From NCBI RefSeq assembly GCF_003363435.1, contig NZ_QRCT01000051.1:106254-170253 (forward strand): 64,000 bases of DNA. Reading direction: 5' to 3'. The DNA is from Anaerosacchariphilus polymeriproducens (GTDB taxonomy: Bacteria; Bacillota; Clostridia; Lachnospirales; Lachnospiraceae). Numbering within the stretch: position 1 is the first letter of the stretch; every line of letters starts with the position of its first letter. A model generated the notes under the pieces. That model was not told where the DNA came from, did no database searches, and was given only the letters and a program-made list of their open reading frames with translations. The position numbers and the translations under genes were made by a program. Shown one piece after another: positions 59,351 to 64,000 of the stretch.

Positions 59351-60613
59351 TTATGGTTTCAGAATTCTATTCTCTATAAGGATTTTCTCTATATCATCAT
59401 ATTTCTTATCCTTATATGATATTTCTAACAGTTCAATATTATGATCAATTGCATATTGCTTTTTCAATTCATCGTTTGCTTTTTGTTTCTCAAATTGACC
59501 TTCTCCACCAAATTCCTCGACAGCTTGATAGTGCTGTTCACCCTGGCATTCAATTAGACATTTTAGTTTTCTATCTTTATCAAATATTGCAAAATCATAG
59601 CTTAAATGTTTTATCTTGGCTACACCATACAAATCTTCAAATGAATGCTCAACGCGGTAAGGAATATCATTTTCAATCAGTAACTTATTAACTATCCATT
59701 GGAACGATGATATTGGATGACAATCACAATAAACATCACTCCAATATCCATTATACGCTCTATATCCATATTGAGTTGGTGGATAGATGCCAAATTTATC
59801 GCAATTAACAATATGGTCTTTACCACACAAATAACATTGACAACGATATTGCTTAAATACTGTTATGTCACTATAGGATTTTTGATGTCTTTGATTATAA
59901 TGTGGTAATGGCGTACTTTCTAAGCTTTCGCTGATACACTCCTTAACATCGAGTGACTCATATGTTATTCCAACATAATTAATATTATAATTTTTCGCCA
60001 ATTTTCTTGGAATATCGGCTATTATTGCAGCATCCTTTTCCGCCTGTTTTTTTAATTCTTTATCTCTTTTTTCATTCCATTTATCACAGTATTCCTCAGA
60101 CGGTATGACATCACCTTTTTTATCAACTAAAACAACAGACTTGTCATCCTTATATTTCTGCCGTTTCCTATATGTAGCATTTGAGGCCTTAACCGAATTA
60201 GTAGATTTTGATGAACAATACATAGGTCTTAAACAAAACTGTGGATTTGTCTGCAATGTATTAATTGAATAGTATCGAATTTTTCCACATTTTTTACATC
60301 TGCATTTATACCTTTGAATTGCCTTTTTCTTATGTAATGCCTCTATAGCCTCATCAAAATCAACTACTCTTATAGATTTACTAAATACTTTAAAATTTAA
60401 CGGTTCATAAACATATGCAGGTGTAATAACTTCATGCTCTCCATTCCAACCGCACCAATCGTCATGGGTAAGCTTATTTTTTTCAACCATCAGCATAAAA
60501 TCAGATTTTTCAGTTTCTATATCTAAGATTTTTGATTCTATTAATCCTACAAATTCAGTCCCATCATCCTTCACTTCTAGACATCCATATTTTTCTCCTA
60601 CTTCTACCTCCAT
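59351..60613 (-). CDS. zinc-ribbon protein with PD-(D/E)XK-like nuclease end
   Basis: 420 residues, GGAGGTATGTAA before the ATG. Two or three Cys clusters (CRCKKCGKIRYY with NPQFC about 115-150; CQCYLCGKDHIVNC about 260-275; YCDCHP about 300) suggest zinc ribbons or DNA contacts. The C-terminal 110 residues have a PD-(D/E)XK/VSR-like pattern: YDFAIFDKDRKLKCLIECQG with EQHY, where D and E-x-Q would bind metal, followed by YAIDHNIELLEISYKDKKYD. Such ends occur in homing-type and phage-linked endonucleases. It may be an island defence or mobility nuclease. Confidence 0.75.
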   Translation of the reverse strand: MEVEVGEKYGCLEVKDDGTEFVGLIESKILDIETEKSDFMLMVEKNKLTHDDWCGWNGEHEVITPAYVYEPLNFKVFSKSIRVVDFDEAIEALHKKKAIQRYKCRCKKCGKIRYYSINTLQTNPQFCLRPMYCSSKSTNSVKASNATYRKRQKYKDDKSVVLVDKKGDVIPSEEYCDKWNEKRDKELKKQAEKDAAIIADIPRKLAKNYNINYVGITYESLDVKECISESLESTPLPHYNQRHQKSYSDITVFKQYRCQCYLCGKDHIVNCDKFGIYPPTQYGYRAYNGYWSDVYCDCHPISSFQWIVNKLLIENDIPYRVEHSFEDLYGVAKIKHLSYDFAIFDKDRKLKCLIECQGEQHYQAVEEFGGEGQFEKQKANDELKKQYAIDHNIELLEISYKDKKYDDIEKILIENRILKP

Positions 60614-61018
60614 TTACATACCTCCAAACATAATTAAATACTTTCTACCATTCCTTATTCTTTTCATAAGTTATGTCACTGCCGTTTTCTTCATCAAATT
60701 TTTTTGTTACATTGCCTTGCAAAACACTGCCGTTTTTCATTATTGGGACGTTGTTGGGATTTTAGAAATAGTGACCGCTACAGCCCTTGATTTTACTGCA
60801 TTCCAGAGAGAAACCACTTCTAGTGCTGTGGCACACAAAAATATTTTTGTCATGGTTATCAAACTACTTAATTTGCCTTAAATACTCTGTTTTGCAAGTT
60901 TTTTGGGATTATTGTAAAATGCTCTGAAATGAATGATTGTGGCAAATCAGAGCAAAATTTAGCAAGTTATTACTTCCTGTTAGTAGTAGAATTAGGAGTA
61001 AATGGGGTTGGGTTACTA
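60614..61018. other. gene-free stretch with island repeat
   Basis: Carries the 20-bp repeat at 60743-60762 and the sequence CCCTTGATTTTACTGCATTC near 60785, of the kind often seen beside integrase genes of Clostridia. No intact frame was found. Confidence 0.45.
60743..60762 (+). repeat. 20-bp island repeat, right copy
   Basis: TTGGGACGTTGTTGGGATTT, one mismatch to the copy at 53615-53634 and inverted to it. Flanking bases also agree partly (GAAAnAGTnAC). Confidence 0.65.
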
Positions 61019-61762
61019 CTAAAGTTTTATCTCTATATCAGAAATCATCAAAGCATGATCTGGATAAGCTGCTGGTATACTCCAAATTGTTCCTATATCA
61101 ATACTAGAAATATTAGGGTAAACTGAATCACGTGCGAGAAAATCCCACTTGTATTCTGAGTTCACCTTTATATTGTCACTATGAAGTACATGATCTACAG
61201 CCCCGAATCCGGTTACTTCACTAGTACTTTTGTCAACATATATTATGCTCGAATCAGATAAAGAACTATTAGTATCTACTATTATTTCATTTGCAATACC
61301 TGGAAACCATTTATTCATTCTGTAATACTTAATATTGAAATCCCCAGCGCACAAAAATGATGTAGATAATTTTGTTAAATATCTTTTTAATGGAAGAGTT
61401 TGTTTACTCGCATTAATTGGTGAAAGCATTCTCACACCAACCATCGATAATATAGCTTCATTTGGCATCACAAAATCAACATGCAAAAAATTGTAACAAT
61501 CAATCACTTCATTCTTGTTTTTTACTATTAATCCCTCTGGTGCGAGTTCCTTTTTTACTGCAATAAACACTTTATTTCCAGAAATTGTATTACTTTCTTC
61601 GTACCAATACTTGTGCCTTAGTTTTTCTTCTATTCCTTCATCTGTCAAATATTCAACTAGACATAATATATCTGCATCTGCGCTCACAAGAGTATCTATA
61701 ACATATTTCTTCACTAAAATATCGTTTGTAATTTTGTGAATATTCCACTCTAGCAGTTTCAT
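61019..61762 (-). CDS. endonuclease/exonuclease/phosphatase-fold protein
   Basis: 247 residues with AAGGAGACCTTAT upstream. EEP motifs: LLEWNIHKI with Asn, ADILCLVEYLTDE with Glu, LCAGDFNIKYYRMNKW, GAVDHVLHSD and the final catalytic YPDHALMISDI. It should be a metal-dependent phosphodiesterase of DNA, RNA or lipid type, acting in the cytosol as no signal peptide is seen. Its neighbours are decayed or unknown genes of the island. Confidence 0.8.
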   Translation of the reverse strand: MKLLEWNIHKITNDILVKKYVIDTLVSADADILCLVEYLTDEGIEEKLRHKYWYEESNTISGNKVFIAVKKELAPEGLIVKNKNEVIDCYNFLHVDFVMPNEAILSMVGVRMLSPINASKQTLPLKRYLTKLSTSFLCAGDFNIKYYRMNKWFPGIANEIIVDTNSSLSDSSIIYVDKSTSEVTGFGAVDHVLHSDNIKVNSEYKWDFLARDSVYPNISSIDIGTIWSIPAAYPDHALMISDIEIKL

Positions 61763-61793
61763 ATAAGGTCTCCTTAATTCAATTATCAGATTT

Positions 61794-62093
61794 TTAAATC
61801 ACTTTAAGTGTATCTTCTTTTTTATCTAAGGTAAACATCTGAGTCATCCTAATTACACGCTCCTCAAATGTCAGTCCTTCCATATTAATTCTGATATTTT
61901 CAACAACTTCTTTTGTATCAATATCTAATTCAACAGAAAATGGCACCATTATACGCGGAATTTCTTTTTGTATTTCTACTAATCTCTTATGCAATTTTTC
62001 AGTTTTGTGCGACTCACCGTTATTTTTATATAATGTAATTCCCTTTTGAAAGAAGTAATCAGCTCGCAGGGAACCTTGTACATCTTTCTCCAC
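61794..62093 (-). pseudogene. C-terminal fragment of an unknown protein
   Basis: 99 codons open from GTG without a ribosome site. Text such as SLRADYFFQKGITLYKNNGE, SHKTEKLHKRLVEIQKEIPR and IRINMEGLTFEERVIRMTQM reads like the inner part of a helical protein, so the 5' half is missing. The integrase relic at 62098-62178 directly upstream marks the break. A DUF4209/DUF7380-like origin is possible but uncertain. Confidence 0.5.
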
Positions 62094-62097
62094 AATT

Positions 62098-62178
62098 CAG
62101 AATTTTTGTTGTTCCAGCTTCTGTTTTTGTAGGTTCGATAATATACCGCATATCGCTTGTACGCTGAAGCTGACAATA
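62098..62178 (-). pseudogene. short tyrosine integrase relic
   Basis: The translation reads YCQLQRTSDMRYIIEPTKTE and AGTTKI, matching QLQRTRNMEYVIETTKTSSG of the integrase relic at 54 kb. Only about 27 codons survive. It separates the fragments on both sides. Confidence 0.75.
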
Positions 62179-62237
62179 CATTCACTGCGTATGCCAAGTG
62201 AGCACTAAAATATTTTCGGCTTTTTTGCAAAAAGAAA

Positions 62238-63407
62238 TTACTGTAATATTTCATCCAATAATTTCCGATATTTTCCACTCAAAGACACTATCATCAAATC
62301 ATACCAAACTTCTCTTGAATATTGCCCTTTTTCAACGCACCAAATTTTATGGTGTAGCTCATTAATCTCTGTATATAAATCAACTGGGACATCCTCTGAA
62401 CACTCCGAATATTTTTTTACATACTCAGTCATTGCATATTGATTCTTAGCACAATCAATATGTGTAAAAATATCATCTTCTGGATAGTACATTCCATGAA
62501 GGAATGTTGTTATACAATGTTGTCCTTTTGATTCCTTATCTTTATATGGTAGTGTTTCTAACTCAATATGTAAAAAAGCTTTCTGCATATCATCGTCATA
62601 TTTCTGTTTCACTACTAATAAAAGTTTATCTGCTGTTTCTTCATCAATGTGTATTGTTATAGTTTTTGGTGCCCTTAAAATAGTTTCGCTAAAATGAAAC
62701 TGAGGTCCACGATACTTTTCAAAATTTAACGACGAATACGATATCGCTTGATTTATAGGAACAGCTAGGCGATCATCTAATCTCAGCAGAATATTTCCAT
62801 CCTGAATTTGACTTGAAATAATCCTTGCGAATCCAGGCATTGAATCCCCAAAATCAATAGTATTTGTATTAGTTAACATACTATAGAGATAAGCTTTATC
62901 CTCAAATACAAAATAGTCTCTGTGAAATTCTACTCCATTTACAATTGATAACCCATATTGATTTGTGTCATACAATAACTTCTCATCTTTTGCAATCACC
63001 CTTATATCGATTTTGCTTTCTCGAAACGAATCCAAAATATAGCCAGTCATAACAAAAGCAAATAGTTCATTTAAATCTTTTACAGCTTCTAATTTTTCTC
63101 CTCGGGCTGTTGGTACTATAAATACATTTGCATAATAATTTATCCAACCATTTATATCATTATCTAGCATATATTGTAAGATATCAACTGTACTAATCCC
63201 AGATTTATTAAATCTATCTATAACCAAATCAACAAATTTCTCTAGGTACGCCGGAATTTCAAATTGAACTCCTCTCATATCAGCCATAAAATGCAGATAA
63301 TGTTTTCTTATCGAAAAAATAAGATATTCAACTTCCTTATATTCATCTGTTTCAATTACACTAAAAAAAAATTCATTAATGTCTTCTGTATGTGATGAAC
63401 ATGCCAT
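62238..63407 (-). CDS. unknown island protein, possibly truncated
   Basis: 389 residues from the ATG at 63407 (GGGGAGAGGTGT upstream). A mixed alpha/beta protein without transmembrane helices: HTEDINEFFFSVIETDEYKE, FNKSGISTVDILQYMLDNDI, NGVEFHRDYFVFEDKAYLYS, ETLPYKDKESKGQHCITTFL. It ends SLSGKYRKLLDEILQ a short way before the integrase relic, so its true C-terminus may be lost. No known family recognised. Confidence 0.65.
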   Translation of the reverse strand: MACSSHTEDINEFFFSVIETDEYKEVEYLIFSIRKHYLHFMADMRGVQFEIPAYLEKFVDLVIDRFNKSGISTVDILQYMLDNDINGWINYYANVFIVPTARGEKLEAVKDLNELFAFVMTGYILDSFRESKIDIRVIAKDEKLLYDTNQYGLSIVNGVEFHRDYFVFEDKAYLYSMLTNTNTIDFGDSMPGFARIISSQIQDGNILLRLDDRLAVPINQAISYSSLNFEKYRGPQFHFSETILRAPKTITIHIDEETADKLLLVVKQKYDDDMQKAFLHIELETLPYKDKESKGQHCITTFLHGMYYPEDDIFTHIDCAKNQYAMTEYVKKYSECSEDVPVDLYTEINELHHKIWCVEKGQYSREVWYDLMIVSLSGKYRKLLDEILQ

Positions 63408-63520
63408 ACACCTCTCCCCTTTCTCTTCAATTACTCTTTGTAGCTTTATCTGATGCACCTAAGTTACTTAATTATTTATTGTGTAGAAAACTGTGTTTAT
63501 GTTTCTTTCAAACCACATTA

Positions 63521-63916
63521 TCATTCCTCTTTATTCCCACCACGTGGATAAGGATCTATATGTTCAGTTCTTCCATAACGCTGCCTGTCATATCCTGAAA
63601 CTGTATGTTCACGTGGTGAAGATTTTTTCTCCGGATAATCTCTTTCAAAAGCAGTATCGTCACTTCCGAATTCATCCGGTGTGGAACCATCCGTTGAATC
63701 AGACGCTGAAGAATAATCCCCACCTCCATTTGATTTTCCACTATCATATGCCGCTTTTCCTACATATGCTGAAAGTACTGCTAATCCACTCCATTTTGCT
63801 AATTTCACTACTGTTGGATGTTTAACACCAAAATCAATTACCACATCTGCTGCTTTGCGAAGCTTGATGCCTATTCCAAATTCCGACTTATGCGCAACTT
63901 CTTTTGATTTTTTCAT
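63521..63916 (-). CDS. small island protein with C-terminal PYPRGG motif
   Basis: 131 residues from the ATG at 63916 (GGAAAAG upstream). The frame stays open for about 24 more codons (DAEQRKAKKNAIPVSDKVGK) up to a stop at the window edge, so the gene may have a longer or damaged start. An N-terminal amphipathic/hydrophobic part (VIDFGVKHPTVVKLAKWSGL) is followed by a Ser/Gly/Asp-rich linker and a C-terminal box YDRQRYGRTEHIDPYPRGG. Similar short C-terminal boxes occur in accessory-island proteins. Function unknown. Confidence 0.6.
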   Translation of the reverse strand: MKKSKEVAHKSEFGIGIKLRKAADVVIDFGVKHPTVVKLAKWSGLAVLSAYVGKAAYDSGKSNGGGDYSSASDSTDGSTPDEFGSDDTAFERDYPEKKSSPREHTVSGYDRQRYGRTEHIDPYPRGGNKEE

Positions 63917-64000
63917 TACTTCTTTTCCTACTTTATCTGAAACTGGAATCGCATTTTTCTTTGCTTTTCTTTGTTCTGCATCCTCGTATTATAAAGTAGT

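Noticed and set aside
61979..62278. 99-codon minus-strand frame overlapping the unknown gene end
   Set aside because: It is read in the wrong frame through the end of the upstream gene and the integrase relic; no ribosome site.

Overview
The window looks like chromosomal DNA from a motile, low-GC Gram-positive anaerobe, most likely a Lachnospiraceae (Clostridium cluster XIVa) relative. The reasons are the AT-rich sequence with strong Shine-Dalgarno sites, SigD-type flagellar promoters, a CsrA/FliW pair, two FlgK paralogues, secreted Ig-like (BIG2) proteins and AgrC/AgrA-type signalling. This placement is inference. Nearly all genes lie on the minus strand.

Region 1 (1-6.3 kb): a secreted protein cut by the window edge, a BIG2/InlB-repeat surface protein behind a leader RNA with an intrinsic terminator, a small anchored protein whose stop codon lies inside a palindromic repeat, a divergent flagellin with a housekeeping promoter, the first of three type I toxin-antitoxin cassettes and a gene remnant.

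Region 2 (6.3-20.4 kb): a flagellin with a SigD promoter, followed on the same strand by a 13-gene sugar island. It encodes a complete legionaminic-acid-like nonulosonate route (CBS-nucleotidyltransferase, 4,6-dehydratase, aminotransferase, GNAT/FemAB-like acyltransferase, hydrolysing 2-epimerase, NeuB-type synthase, NeuA-type CMP transferase). It also has a second NeuA/NeuB pair whose synthase carries a cupin domain, a methyltransferase, a fused CDP-ribitol-type cytidylyltransferase/SDR and a CDP-glycerol/ribitol phosphotransferase.

Region 3 (20.5-23.6 kb): toxin-antitoxin copies 2 and 3 bracket a MerR/TipA-like gene that seems to start at ATT. Next come an iron-sulfur-type flavodoxin/NADPH reductase and its own MerR regulator. 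A duplicated block carries a toxin cassette plus the 3' end of the reductase gene.

Region 4 (23.7-32.1 kb): a secretion locus for an eight-cysteine double-glycine peptide: C39-peptidase ABC transporter, GyrI-like accessory protein, HlyD adaptor, membrane-anchored BIG2 protein and an AgrC/AgrA-like pair with a LytTR-type direct repeat upstream.

Region 5 (32.2-50.3 kb): an ArsR/flavodoxin-ferredoxin operon, then the late flagellar cluster read right to left: flgM, flgN, two flgK, flgL, fliW, csrA, flaG, fliD, fliS, a FliT-like chaperone, two almost identical flagellins, a small unknown gene, the Maf glycosyltransferase and two further glycosyltransferases. Four SigD promoters are visible in the window. 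Hairpins with GGA loops in both flagellin leaders look like CsrA sites. Regions 2 and 5 would together make flagellin, build its sugar donors and attach them.

Region 6 (50.3-64 kb): an HxlR/nitroreductase pair, then an accessory island with two decayed tyrosine integrases, an AlbA-type ATP-binding regulator, an Xre-controlled AAA ATPase plus subtilase pair (IetAS-like anti-phage system), a zinc-ribbon protein with a PD-(D/E)XK-like nuclease end, an EEP-family hydrolase and several unknown or truncated genes. No tRNA, rRNA or CRISPR array was found.
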